Shown piece by piece: positions 34,539-42,514 of a stretch of DNA of 42,883 nt (position 1 is the first letter of the stretch; every line of letters starts with the position of its first letter). The notes beneath the pieces were generated by a model that did not search any database, was not told the DNA's origin, and saw only the letters and a program-made list of their open reading frames with translations. The stretch comes from Gemmatimonadales bacterium UBA7835 (GTDB taxonomy: Bacteria > Gemmatimonadota > Gemmatimonadetes > Longimicrobiales > Gaopeijiaceae): NCBI GenBank assembly GCA_002500925.1, contig DLTN01000048.1:5712-48594 (forward strand), written 5' to 3'. Both the position numbers and the translations under genes were made by a program.

Positions 34539-36009
34539 AGAGAGGGATCTCGGGCCACATGCGATTAACAAAGGGATTGTGATAAAAGGTCGACTTCGTT
34601 TCCGGGGTCTCATTTTCCAAACGCATTCCGATAGAGACAATCGGAAAACCCGCTTCTCGATCCGAGTTGAGCAAAGCCATCGCTTCCCGGTCATCCACCT
34701 CTACGAAAGTTGCATCAACCCCCTGGACCTCAAGCATGAAGGTCACCAGAGGTACGGCCACTACCGTCAAGTCCGGCTCAGCCTCTGAGATGACTCTCAC
34801 GTGCTCAACTACCTGAGCGATCGCTGTCGGCTCTTTATGCTGAGCTACCAAGACCATCGCTACTAAGGCGTACGCTAGAACTCCAGAAGCAACTATCCCA
34901 CGCCCTATTCTTTTTCGCACCACCTCTACAGCCCCAATCGATAGCACCAAGAGAGCGACAATTAGCAGAGGCAGCACGTGCCGACTTTTGTAGAGGACGT
35001 TCTGGTAGAGCACCATCCAAATCGAGTATAGAACGACACACGGTAAGAGCCATCGCAGCGCAAAGGCTGACCAACCCCGATCTCGTGACTCAAACTTTTG
35101 AGTAGTCAGCGCCACGAATAATACTCGGCCTCCAATAGCGCTGACCGCGACAGCGACCACAGCGGTAAGCAGGTGCCGGCCAGGGAGCCATGCTCCGAGA
35201 CCGTCAGCCCAAATAGCCTCAATAGCCCGGCTAATACGGCCACCGGAGGAAATCGACTCTGAAAGGACCGTCCCTCCAAATTCCGTGAAATGACCGACTG
35301 TCTGTCGCCCCGCCGCACTGATCATAGGCTCCCATCCCGTGTAGGCGATTAGTGGGACGAACCACACCAAGGTCCCGATAACCGTAGAACCGAATAGTGC
35401 GGCCCTGGCCCTCGGGACACTCCAAGCAACTCCGGCTAAAGGAATCAACGCAAACGGAACGTAAGAAAGCCGCAATCCCCCTAGCAGTCCGAACAAGGTT
35501 CCGGCTATGAGAGCGTCAGCCGTCCGCCCTTCACGCATCGCACGGATCGCAAACCCTACCGTCGCAAGAACCACAGCTGCACCTAACAGGTCAGGCATGT
35601 ACCTGTTGCCGAGTAACCACACCATAGGGTTCCAGAGCACCAACACCGTCCACGCTAAACCCTCGGGCGAGCGTAGTCGATTCCCTGGGAGCAGGAGGAG
35701 ACCTGCTGCGACTAGCAACACAGTTGCCAAACCACCTACCACTGCAAACGCCACAGAGAAACTGCCGGTAAGCACATAGATCGGCTTAACGATGGCCCAG
35801 AACACTGGATAACCAGGAAAGTGTGGTTGCAACGCAGTAAGATCGTACTTGTCCGCGACCGCTAGGGCGAAACGAATACTGTCCGGATCTTCGAGGTATG
35901 TGACTCTTGTGATCAGGCGCGTGATAACACACCAAACGGCAAGCAAAGCCCAAAGCGGGGCCTCCCCCCAAGGGGAGACCCCGCCAGTTGATTCTCTATC
36001 CAGTCGCAT
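34516..36009 (-). CDS. GT-C-type integral-membrane glycosyltransferase (putative)
   Basis: 497-residue membrane protein with roughly ten to twelve hydrophobic segments. The first loop has EDPDSIRFALAVADKYD and then QPHFPGYPVFW, a pattern seen in GT-C/ArnT/GT39-like polyprenyl-phosphate-sugar transferases where an acidic first loop is catalytic. A soluble C-terminal domain (about 400-497) follows. It is coupled to the flavoprotein downstream. It starts 22 nt after the DUF4856 stop, and a very strong hairpin falls in codons 9-19, so it may be separately controlled. Donor and acceptor cannot be inferred. Confidence 0.78.
   Translation of the reverse strand: MRLDRESTGGVSPWGEAPLWALLAVWCVITRLITRVTYLEDPDSIRFALAVADKYDLTALQPHFPGYPVFWAIVKPIYVLTGSFSVAFAVVGGLATVLLVAAGLLLLPGNRLRSPEGLAWTVLVLWNPMVWLLGNRYMPDLLGAAVVLATVGFAIRAMREGRTADALIAGTLFGLLGGLRLSYVPFALIPLAGVAWSVPRARAALFGSTVIGTLVWFVPLIAYTGWEPMISAAGRQTVGHFTEFGGTVLSESISSGGRISRAIEAIWADGLGAWLPGRHLLTAVVAVAVSAIGGRVLFVALTTQKFESRDRGWSAFALRWLLPCVVLYSIWMVLYQNVLYKSRHVLPLLIVALLVLSIGAVEVVRKRIGRGIVASGVLAYALVAMVLVAQHKEPTAIAQVVEHVRVISEAEPDLTVVAVPLVTFMLEVQGVDATFVEVDDREAMALLNSDREAGFPIVSIGMRLENETPETKSTFYHNPFVNRMWPEIPLYVYTSGH
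35955..35984 (-). promoter_or_regulatory. Very stable GC-rich hairpin at the 5' end of the glycosyltransferase gene
   Basis: Two 13-nt arms (GCGGGGTCTCCCC and GGGGAGGCCCCGC on the minus strand) pair with a single G-U wobble around a 4-nt loop. It lies 48 nt after the DUF4856 stop and inside codons 9-19 of the next gene. The following bases TTTGGGCTTTG are only partly T-rich, so it could be a weak terminator for the uptake operon, an attenuator, or a translation brake. Confidence 0.45.
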
Positions 36010-36031
36010 ACGCGACAGGATGCCTTACAGA

Positions 36032-37417
36032 CTACCAGTCCGCCATGTTTGCGTCGGAGAACCCATACGCAGCCTGGAAGATGTCCTTGGCCGCCTGGAG
36101 GTCTGCTAGGTACGCATCGGCCTCCGTCGACCCCACCGCGGCATATACCGGAGCATTCCCCATTAGGGCATGCAACGCTATCACCGATGCCTCAGAGATG
36201 ATCGCCATCGGACCACCGGTAGCGTCACCGCGGTATCCGAACTGGAGAGCGAAGGTGAAGCCCTTCATCTCGCCCCAGTGCTTGTTCAGGTCGTAGTTGT
36301 TCTTACCCGCGATTTCGGCAGCCGTCAGAGTCGCCATATCATCCATGGTATCGTTGATATAGTGAACCGCCGTAGCCGCAAGCACTTTCTCAAAACCTTC
36401 CGAAGCGGCCTTACGATGAGTCGCCAGGGCGGTCATGTCACCGTTTACGATCGCAGTCCGACCGGCTAAGAAGGCGTTAAATATGTCAGCGGTAAAATCG
36501 ACGCCTGTGCCACCTTTGTCTCGCTTACCTGCATTACGTGAGATGCCGAAATTGTACTCGGTCGTGAAGGTGAGTGTACCGTCAGAGTTACTGTCCTTTG
36601 CGTAGTCACTCAGACTTCCTGCTAACTCTTCATCGGTGTAGCTCGCGTAATCGCGCGCCGCGCCGAAGTAGCCGTACGCCTCATCGAAACGGTGCTCCTG
36701 AACGGTATCGTCTGCCCCGTCGGAGCGTGGTTCTGTGTTATCACGATCCAGAATGTCTGCTAAATACTTACTGGACAGTTGGTCGAAGAGGAGCGCCCCA
36801 ATCAGTACCTTATTAACCATCTGACTGAGATCGAGACCCTCCGCGGTGTTGTAGACTGCTTTCGTTCCTAGCTTGCTGGCGTCCGCAGCGTTCGTAGCTA
36901 TCGTCGTAAAGAAGCTCTGCATGAGCTCATCAACTGTGATGTCGGCTGCGTTGCCCACGATTCCAGCACTGCCGAGCAAGACTTTGTCCGTTCCTTGGCG
37001 GCCCCTTATTTTCTTGCCCGACGACACGTCCTCGTAAGTCGTCGCGCTCGCAGTAAGACCATCAGGAACGGTAGTCAGGATATTCAAGCCTGTATCGGCA
37101 TAGTCATAGATTCCGTTGAGATCTGCGACCGTGACCGCGGCAGCTCCAGCACTTGAGAGGCCACCGATCAAGATCTTCAGGTCCTGCAACTGAAGCTGTC
37201 GTGCGATCTGTCCCGAAATACCGACAGAACTCTCACCTGTATTAAAACGGCTTTCAAAATTATACGTCGTAGGAACCGTTAGCGGTGGTGGCGGTGCTGG
37301 ATCTGGATCCGGAGTAGGGGCAGGAGCCACCGGTGTCGGAGCCGTCGGGGTCTCTTCGCTGCAACCCACACCTGCGATCGCAACCGTTGAGAGTAAAAGC
37401 AGTTTTCTGATGCTCAT
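36032..37417 (-). CDS. DUF4856 lipoprotein linked to a TonB receptor
   Basis: 461-residue lipoprotein: signal MSIRKLLLLSTVAIAGVGC with Cys19, then a Pro/Ala/Asp-rich tether (about 24-48), then a DUF4856 domain. The domain markers are PTTYNFES near its start, QEHRFDEAYGYFGAARDY in the middle (family EHxWDEAYGYFG) and NKHWGEMKGFTFALQFGY late. Such proteins are uncharacterised but often sit beside TonB receptors; the helical His/Glu-containing layout recalls imelysin-type iron-regulated proteins, a comparison I cannot test here. It is 45 nt after the receptor gene and probably in one operon with it, so it may capture or process the metal or metallophore. Confidence 0.85.
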   Translation of the reverse strand: MSIRKLLLLSTVAIAGVGCSEETPTAPTPVAPAPTPDPDPAPPPPLTVPTTYNFESRFNTGESSVGISGQIARQLQLQDLKILIGGLSSAGAAAVTVADLNGIYDYADTGLNILTTVPDGLTASATTYEDVSSGKKIRGRQGTDKVLLGSAGIVGNAADITVDELMQSFFTTIATNAADASKLGTKAVYNTAEGLDLSQMVNKVLIGALLFDQLSSKYLADILDRDNTEPRSDGADDTVQEHRFDEAYGYFGAARDYASYTDEELAGSLSDYAKDSNSDGTLTFTTEYNFGISRNAGKRDKGGTGVDFTADIFNAFLAGRTAIVNGDMTALATHRKAASEGFEKVLAATAVHYINDTMDDMATLTAAEIAGKNNYDLNKHWGEMKGFTFALQFGYRGDATGGPMAIISEASVIALHALMGNAPVYAAVGSTEADAYLADLQAAKDIFQAAYGFSDANMADW

Positions 37418-37462
37418 GACATTTAGACGTCTTGGTTGAGGTTTCGCTCAGACAGAACCCAT

Positions 37463-39973
37463 CTAGAAGCTGTAACGCAGGCTCACATTCACCTGGCGTC
37501 GAGCTCCTGGAAGAATTCCTGAGCTTTGATTCGCAGCTGTCTGCCGCGGATTAGAGTGCAGACGAGACCCTATGTAGATCTCGTCTAGTGCGTTCTTGAC
37601 TGTGACCTGGGCGACAAGAGCCTCCCCGATGGGCATCTGAAGGCTTCCGCCCATAACCGAGTACGCAGGTACAGGCCCGGTGTCGCCTCGACCCGTTGTG
37701 AAATCGAGATTTTCGAAGTCTGTAAAGACGTCACCCACATAGCGGTAGTCCGCCCGAAGTCTCGCTCCCCCAATTTGCTGGGTGACAGCCAGTGTAACGT
37801 TGTGGCGGGGAGCGTACGGGAGCTCATTCCCGGATATATCAACGCTTGGCACGTTGTTTACCACGGCGGACTGAATTCGACCGTCCAGCACTTCTGTCTG
37901 GAGGTAGGTGTAACTCACATGAGCCACGGGAGAGTTTTCCGAGGAGAAAGCTCGAAGCGATGAGGCAAGCTCAACCCCATACGTCCTAGCCATGCCGAGA
38001 TTCCTAAAGGCAGTCCCGCGACCCGCAGCAACGAGATCTTCGATGCGCAAGTAGAAACCAGAGAGCTCTGTTGTTACAAGGCTTCCGGATGTGCGCAGTC
38101 CAGCCTCAAGATTCCAACTTTTCTCAGCTTCTACATCAAGGCCTCCATCCTCCACATCGCTTCCGAAGCTTACTACGTTCAGCGTGCCACTCGATGGCGG
38201 TGTAAAGCCACGATGGATGCCCCCAAAAATGTTCATTCCGCCGAGATCCCAGTTCAGACCTAGGCCTGGAAGTACGACAGCGGTGGTTCTGTCCTCTAGA
38301 CGGCTCCCACTGAGTCGGTTGACGCGCTCCTGCTCAAAAAGTTCAAAGCGCACGCCAGGGGTCACTTCAAGCGCCCCCAAGCTGAGCCGCTCGCTGGCGA
38401 AAATGGCCAGCGCTACGGTCTCATAGTTCTGTGCTTTGGCCGTGACCTTTGCCGCCGTGTTGCTAGCGACAACCTCATTTTCAGCGTCATCTGGATCTGG
38501 CATCGTGTAGACGCCGACTCTCGCCGTCGGGCTATCACCCAAGACACGGTCATCTATAAAACGTTCTGCATGCAGCCTTGCGCCGATCTCAAGCTCTGCC
38601 CCGAGGCCACCAAGGCCGTGAGACCATGTGTAAGCCTGCTCAACTCCCGCGGCGTAGAAGGTCCGCAGTATACCAAAGTTGTCGCGTCCATTACCTATCC
38701 GGACCTTGTCGCCCGGGTCAAACGGCGCCACGAATGAAACCGAAGACGGATTCGATAGGTAGGCATCAAGTTGCGTCGCGCGAATAAACACATCGTTTTC
38801 TCGCCACCAACGCCGATCGAACACACTAAAGTAGGCACGCGTCAGTGCCGAAAGGTTCGGTCCATGAACCTTACTGTAGATCGCATCGAGTGAGGCGCGT
38901 CGGACTGAGAATTGGTCGTTTGTTTTCGGATTGAACGATGGGTCACTATTGAACGAAAACTCGGTTAGACCTGTATACGTGGCCCCAGATTCTTCGTAGT
39001 CACCGTTCGCCTTTAGGAACAGAGTGCTCCGAGGTCCCGTTCGAATGGTTGTCTTAAGGGTCCCGTTCAGCTGCTCGAACTCATTGTTTTGGCGGAATCC
39101 ATCTCCGCGCTTACCTAAAAGCTGGATTTCTGACCTCATCCTCTCTGAGCCAAACCCACCCAGTTCAGCAAAAGCGCTGGCATAACCATTCGCCCCGAAA
39201 GTCAGTCCTACACTTCCACCTGGCTCGAGTCGAGGCCGACTCGTGATGTAATTGATGACCCCACCCATCGTTTGCGGGCCATAGCGGATAGCTGCACTCC
39301 CCTTGATAACCTCGACACCCTGGATGCGATCTACCGGGGGGTTGTAGTACATGTTCGGGTACACATAGACCGCTGGCTGGATCGGAATACCGTCCTCGAG
39401 AACCAAGACTCGCGATGAACGTCGCGGATTGAGGCCTCGAATCCCGATGGAAAGACGAGCGTTGCCGAATCCATCATCTGTTGCTCCGAAAATACCTGGC
39501 ACCGACTCAAGCAACTCCTGAGTGCCAACTGCCTGAATCTGTCTCAACGCTATAGCCGGCACACTGGTGGCCGTCCCCGGAAGTCGCTCGTAGTTCTCTT
39601 CTTGCGGGGCTAAAACCTGAACGCCTCCGATCCGTAATGGGGCTGCCGTCAGGGTGATCTGAAGATCCTGAACACCCGCTGACAGCGGATCGATCGCAAC
39701 CCGTGCGTCAGCATAACCCAAGGCACGGACGATCAACACGCGAGACTCTTCGGGCACTTGAAGTGTGAAGAAGCCTTCAGGGTCAGTGACCGTGCCTATA
39801 ACCCTCCCCTCGATTTCTACGGACACAGTCGCACCAACGATCGCGTCCCCCGATTCCGATTCGACCACGCTTCCCGCCACCTCAGGGTTAACCACCTGCG
39901 CAGACACAGGAATCGGCGTCAGAAGCAGTACCAGTACGCAGAATCTTGCGATGACTTTGGCGACCATTCGCAT
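37463..39973 (-). CDS. TonB-dependent outer-membrane receptor, FecA-like
   Basis: 836 residues from the ATG at 39973, which has AGGA upstream and lies 7 nt after the small lipoprotein stop. A signal peptide ends at PVSAQ. A carboxypeptidase-regulatory-like beta-sandwich (about 30-110) comes next, then the plug (LLESVPGIFG, SIGIRGLNPRRSS, GVEVIKGSAAIRYGP) and a long barrel ending in LRYSF. Segments such as GGIHRGFTPPSSG resemble iron(III)-dicitrate receptors, but ligand choice cannot be read from this. No clear HxH-rich loop as in the zinc receptor ZnuD was seen. The frame is open to 40171 through the upstream gene; that extension is not used. Confidence 0.93.
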   Translation of the reverse strand: MRMVAKVIARFCVLVLLLTPIPVSAQVVNPEVAGSVVESESGDAIVGATVSVEIEGRVIGTVTDPEGFFTLQVPEESRVLIVRALGYADARVAIDPLSAGVQDLQITLTAAPLRIGGVQVLAPQEENYERLPGTATSVPAIALRQIQAVGTQELLESVPGIFGATDDGFGNARLSIGIRGLNPRRSSRVLVLEDGIPIQPAVYVYPNMYYNPPVDRIQGVEVIKGSAAIRYGPQTMGGVINYITSRPRLEPGGSVGLTFGANGYASAFAELGGFGSERMRSEIQLLGKRGDGFRQNNEFEQLNGTLKTTIRTGPRSTLFLKANGDYEESGATYTGLTEFSFNSDPSFNPKTNDQFSVRRASLDAIYSKVHGPNLSALTRAYFSVFDRRWWRENDVFIRATQLDAYLSNPSSVSFVAPFDPGDKVRIGNGRDNFGILRTFYAAGVEQAYTWSHGLGGLGAELEIGARLHAERFIDDRVLGDSPTARVGVYTMPDPDDAENEVVASNTAAKVTAKAQNYETVALAIFASERLSLGALEVTPGVRFELFEQERVNRLSGSRLEDRTTAVVLPGLGLNWDLGGMNIFGGIHRGFTPPSSGTLNVVSFGSDVEDGGLDVEAEKSWNLEAGLRTSGSLVTTELSGFYLRIEDLVAAGRGTAFRNLGMARTYGVELASSLRAFSSENSPVAHVSYTYLQTEVLDGRIQSAVVNNVPSVDISGNELPYAPRHNVTLAVTQQIGGARLRADYRYVGDVFTDFENLDFTTGRGDTGPVPAYSVMGGSLQMPIGEALVAQVTVKNALDEIYIGSRLHSNPRQTAANQSSGILPGARRQVNVSLRYSF

Positions 39974-39980
39974 GTTTGTC

Positions 39981-40196
39981 CTAGAAGCGTTTTGGGTTCT
40001 TGGGCAGAGCACGACGCTTGTCCTCATCCTCAGAGTTAGGAGGAAGGAGGGCTCCTTCAGTCGACTCCAAAACAGCGGGGCCCAGTTGGAGCATCCCGTA
40101 ACTGCCCTCCTCGGGTCCCTCATCTGTTGGGTCGAGGATTGCATCGTCCTCGCAGGCCGCGAGGGCCACAACTAAAGCTGCTAACAGAAGGCGCAT
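39981..40196 (-). CDS. Small 71-residue lipoprotein upstream of the TonB receptor
   Basis: MRLLLAALVVALAAC is a clean lipoprotein signal with Cys15, leaving 57 mature residues. The mature part is acidic at first (EDDAILDPTDEGPEE), then GSYGMLQLGPAVL, and ends in a charged stretch EDEDKRRALPKNPKRF. No known domain was recognised. It is the first gene after the operator at 40246-40266 (50 bp upstream of the ATG) and stops 7 nt before the receptor start. The operator, the signal peptide and the tight spacing make it a real gene despite its size; a receptor partner is the likely role. Confidence 0.75.
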   Translation of the reverse strand: MRLLLAALVVALAACEDDAILDPTDEGPEEGSYGMLQLGPAVLESTEGALLPPNSEDEDKRRALPKNPKRF

Positions 40197-40245
40197 CAGA
40201 AAGATTTGATGTAGAAGGAAATTGATCCGATGATGGCTAGATGAG

Positions 40246-40266
40246 ATTGAGAATGATTCTCAATCG
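40246..40266. promoter_or_regulatory. Fur/Zur-type operator before the receptor operon
   Basis: Perfect 21-bp palindrome: arm GATTGAGAAT, central G, arm ATTCTCAATC. It contains the 7-1-7 layout typical of Fur-family operators (TGAGAAT-G-ATTCTCA). It sits 50 bp upstream of the small lipoprotein ATG, in the 150-bp gap after the S4 gene. A TGGACA hexamer is upstream but no clear -10 was found. Confidence 0.8.
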
Positions 40267-40346
40267 GTACAGAAAGTGCACAGAATCATCACCCTTGTCC
40301 ACCCCACTAAGAAGCAATGTCCCCGCTTCTCCCCATACGAATCCGG

Positions 40347-40952
40347 TCATCTAGCGTAGAACTCGATGATTGCCCTGTCGTCCACGATAAATGGGACATC
40401 AGCCCGGAGCGGTTCTGACTGAATCCTGAACAAGAAACCTTCATCTGTTCGGGTGATGTAGGTCGGCAGCTGGACTTGAGGAGGCCGCTGCACTGACTCA
40501 AGCACCTGAACGTTCTCTCTCATTTTATGAGCCAACTCAACTGTCTGACCCACGGAAAGTGAGTAGCCTGGTCGGTCGACTCTGGTACCATCGACCAGAA
40601 TGTGGCCATGGCTAACCAGTTGGCGGGCCGCTCGCTCAGTGACCGCCATCCCCGACCGAAACACAGCGTTTGACAGCCGCTTTTCTAGCGCACTGAAGAG
40701 GGCATCACCCGTTACTCCGTCGTCGTGTGCTGCATCTCGGAAGTACCGACGCATCTGTCGTTCTGAGAGATTGTAATTGAGCTTGACTTTTTGTTTCTCT
40801 TCCAAACGACGGCGGTACTCGCTGACCTTACGGCGCTGCCGCGTCTGTCCATGCTGACCAGGGGGATAGGGCCTCCTGTCAGTTCTTTTTCTCGTCAGGC
40901 CAGGAATATCCGTGCCCAGGCGGCGAATTTTTTTCAGTCGTGGCTCAGACAT
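40347..40952 (-). CDS. rpsD: Ribosomal protein S4, cysteine-free form
   Basis: 30S assembly protein S4, 201 residues from the ATG at 40952. SEPRLKKIRRLGTDIPGLTRK and RRPYPPGQHGQ at the N-terminus resemble the cyanobacterial/plastid type; the S4 RNA-binding domain (RLSNAVFRSGMAVTERAARQ, VSHGHILVDGTRV) follows, and it ends IIEFYAR. There is no cysteine at all, so the N-terminal zinc site of C+ S4 proteins is absent. The gene is not with rpsM, rpsK and rpoA as usual. It overlaps an upstream Cys-cluster gene by 8 nt and both lie behind a Fur/Zur-type operator. It is likely a second, metal-independent copy. Confidence 0.93.
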   Translation of the reverse strand: MSEPRLKKIRRLGTDIPGLTRKRTDRRPYPPGQHGQTRQRRKVSEYRRRLEEKQKVKLNYNLSERQMRRYFRDAAHDDGVTGDALFSALEKRLSNAVFRSGMAVTERAARQLVSHGHILVDGTRVDRPGYSLSVGQTVELAHKMRENVQVLESVQRPPQVQLPTYITRTDEGFLFRIQSEPLRADVPFIVDDRAIIEFYAR

Positions 40953-41322
40953 AGTCACAATTAGCTGTAGGGGGCGGGCCCGCGTACAAAAGCCCATCGG
41001 AGAATTCTTCACCTAGCTCCTCAAACGCCTCCTCGATCAACCCTGCTAGCTCGAAAAGCTCTTCCGCGGAGAAAGCAAACGCCGCTGGCTGGTCCAACAC
41101 CAGCAGATACGGGCGGGCATCAGTAGTTGTAATCGACGTCCCGATGAGCCTATGAACGGCATCTCGGACCTCGGAGAACGACCCCGCGTCCACATTGATT
41201 ACGGCATTGCCGTAAGCGATCTCCACGTCCCCGCAACAACCACAGCGCGTAATCGCGCCGGAGCTGCAGGATGATAAGGCGCGCGTTCCACTGGGAGCCG
41301 GAAAGCGTTGAGTAGGTAGCAT
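40945..41322 (-). CDS. Small CxCC cysteine-cluster protein, possibly DUF6686-like
   Basis: 125 residues from the ATG at 41322, which lies 17 nt downstream of the operator at 41339-41359. Cysteines are at 19, 27, 29, 30 and 122; the SSCSSGAITRCGCCGDVEIAYGN region could bind metal. The rest is an alpha/beta region with an acidic helix (AEELFELAGLIEEAFEELGE). From memory it resembles DUF6686 proteins of Bacteroidota (Cys...CxxC...FGN), but I cannot confirm this. The stop overlaps rpsD by 8 nt, so it is coupled to it. An upstream extension to 41409 would run through the operator and promoter and is rejected. Confidence 0.72.
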   Translation of the reverse strand: MLPTQRFPAPSGTRALSSCSSGAITRCGCCGDVEIAYGNAVINVDAGSFSEVRDAVHRLIGTSITTTDARPYLLVLDQPAAFAFSAEELFELAGLIEEAFEELGEEFSDGLLYAGPPPTANCDYV

Positions 41323-41338
41323 TTTATTGTCCACGTTC

Positions 41339-41359
41339 TGAGAATGAAAACCATTCTCA
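41339..41359. promoter_or_regulatory. Fur/Zur-type operator (variant spacing) before the CxCC-S4 operon
   Basis: Inverted repeat of arms TGAGAATG and CATTCTCA, perfect over 8 bp, separated by AAAAC. The half-sites match the operators at 40246 and 42740, but the arms are spaced wider; a second reading is an imperfect 7-1-7 site TGAAAAC-C-ATTCTCA. It ends 17 nt before the start codon and lies downstream of the predicted transcription start, a position suited to repression. Confidence 0.7.
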
Positions 41360-41377
41360 TCTAATTGAGCGGACCAG

Positions 41378-41406
41378 ATCCTACCTATTCCCGCAATCGA
41401 GGTCAA
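41378..41406 (-). promoter_or_regulatory. Promoter of the CxCC-S4 operon
   Basis: On the minus strand TTGACC (41406-41401), a 17-bp spacer and TAGGAT (41383-41378). The -35 matches 5 of 6 and the -10 matches 4 of 6 positions of the sigma-70 consensus. Transcription would start near 41371, placing the operator at about +12 to +32. Confidence 0.5.
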
Positions 41407-41560
41407 CAACCCAAATCAACCCGGATAAGGAGCCACAAACCGAATAGGAATTTTTTATGGACTCGACTGCTGCGTTACTCGATCTAGGGGATACCTGACA
41501 GAACGCATTTCCTAGACAATAAGGATTGGCTGATCGGCTTGGCTGGACTTTCGGAATGGA

Positions 41561-42508
41561 TTACGAGGTAGCCTTCCGAAACCACGCCATGAAACGAGAG
41601 AGCCCTTCTGGGAAGTGAGTTTTCGGTCGATACCCCAAAACCGCATGGGAATGAGTCAGGTCAGCACGAGTTGAATGCACATCGGCCGCGTGGGGCTGCA
41701 GTCTCTTGACCATAGGTAACAAACCCATCTCCCTCCCAAGCGAATCTATCAGTTCCCGCAATAGCACAGTTTTCCCCGCACCAACGTTGAAAACGTCAAA
41801 GGTTCCCTTTTCGGTCCAGTCCAAAGCACAACGAACTGAATCCACTACATCATCGATAAAGGTGTAGTCACGACCACTACTGCCATCACCAAAAAGTGGA
41901 AGTTGATCCCCGTTACAGAGGAGCCGAGCGAACTTGTGGAGAGCTAAATCCGGACGCTGTCGGGGACCATACGCGCTGAAAATGCGGAGACAAGCTACAC
42001 CGAGCCCCCTCGTTCCAGTCTCTGCCTCCATCATCGTTTCCCCTAGTCTCTTAGTCTCCGCATAAGGAGAGAGGGGCTGCTCCACCGAGTCGGTTTCAGC
42101 AGACGCCTGGTTCGAATTATTTCCATATACCGACGAGGAGGACGCAAAGATCAGACGAGGGACACTCCTGGTCCTGGTCCAATGAAGCACTTTTTGGGTG
42201 CCACTCACGTTGACGTCGATGTAAGGCCATGGTTCTCGGAGTGATGGCCGGACCCCAGATCGGGCTGCTAGATGTACGACCGCATCTACGGATGGCAGTT
42301 CCGAGAGGCAGGTGGAATCTCTCACATCGCCTTTTACAAACTGAAATGAGGTGTAGTCACGGGCACTCGCTAGGTTACACAGCTTGGTTTCCGGATCGTA
42401 ATGGCCCTCCAAAGAATCCAACGCGACCACGTCGTGCCCGTCAGCAAGAAACGCATCACAGACGTGTGAACCGATAAATCCAGCTCCGCCGGTCACCAGG
42501 AGTTTCAT
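41561..42508 (-). CDS. NAD-dependent nucleotide-sugar epimerase/dehydratase, UDP-glucuronate 4-epimerase-like
   Basis: Extended short-chain dehydrogenase of 315 residues. The NAD motif TGGAGFIG is at 6-13, the catalytic Ser lies in FASSSSVYG (121-129), and YAETK (149-153) supplies Tyr149 and Lys153. LAARSGVRPSLREPWPYIDVN is similar to the substrate loop of UDP-glucuronate 4-epimerases, making them the best guess; UDP-glucose 4-epimerase or a dTDP-glucose dehydratase are alternatives. A GGGGGTGA precedes the ATG. It may supply sugars to the GT-C/flavoprotein pair, though it is not in one operon with them; 201 bp separate it from the next operator. Confidence 0.9.
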   Translation of the reverse strand: MKLLVTGGAGFIGSHVCDAFLADGHDVVALDSLEGHYDPETKLCNLASARDYTSFQFVKGDVRDSTCLSELPSVDAVVHLAARSGVRPSLREPWPYIDVNVSGTQKVLHWTRTRSVPRLIFASSSSVYGNNSNQASAETDSVEQPLSPYAETKRLGETMMEAETGTRGLGVACLRIFSAYGPRQRPDLALHKFARLLCNGDQLPLFGDGSSGRDYTFIDDVVDSVRCALDWTEKGTFDVFNVGAGKTVLLRELIDSLGREMGLLPMVKRLQPHAADVHSTRADLTHSHAVLGYRPKTHFPEGLSRFMAWFRKATS

Positions 42509-42514
42509 CGCCCG

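Noticed and set aside
37463..40171. TonB receptor with a 66-residue N-terminal extension
   Set aside because: The extension overlaps the small lipoprotein gene in another frame and would bury the signal peptide; the ATG at 39973 has a proper ribosome-binding site.
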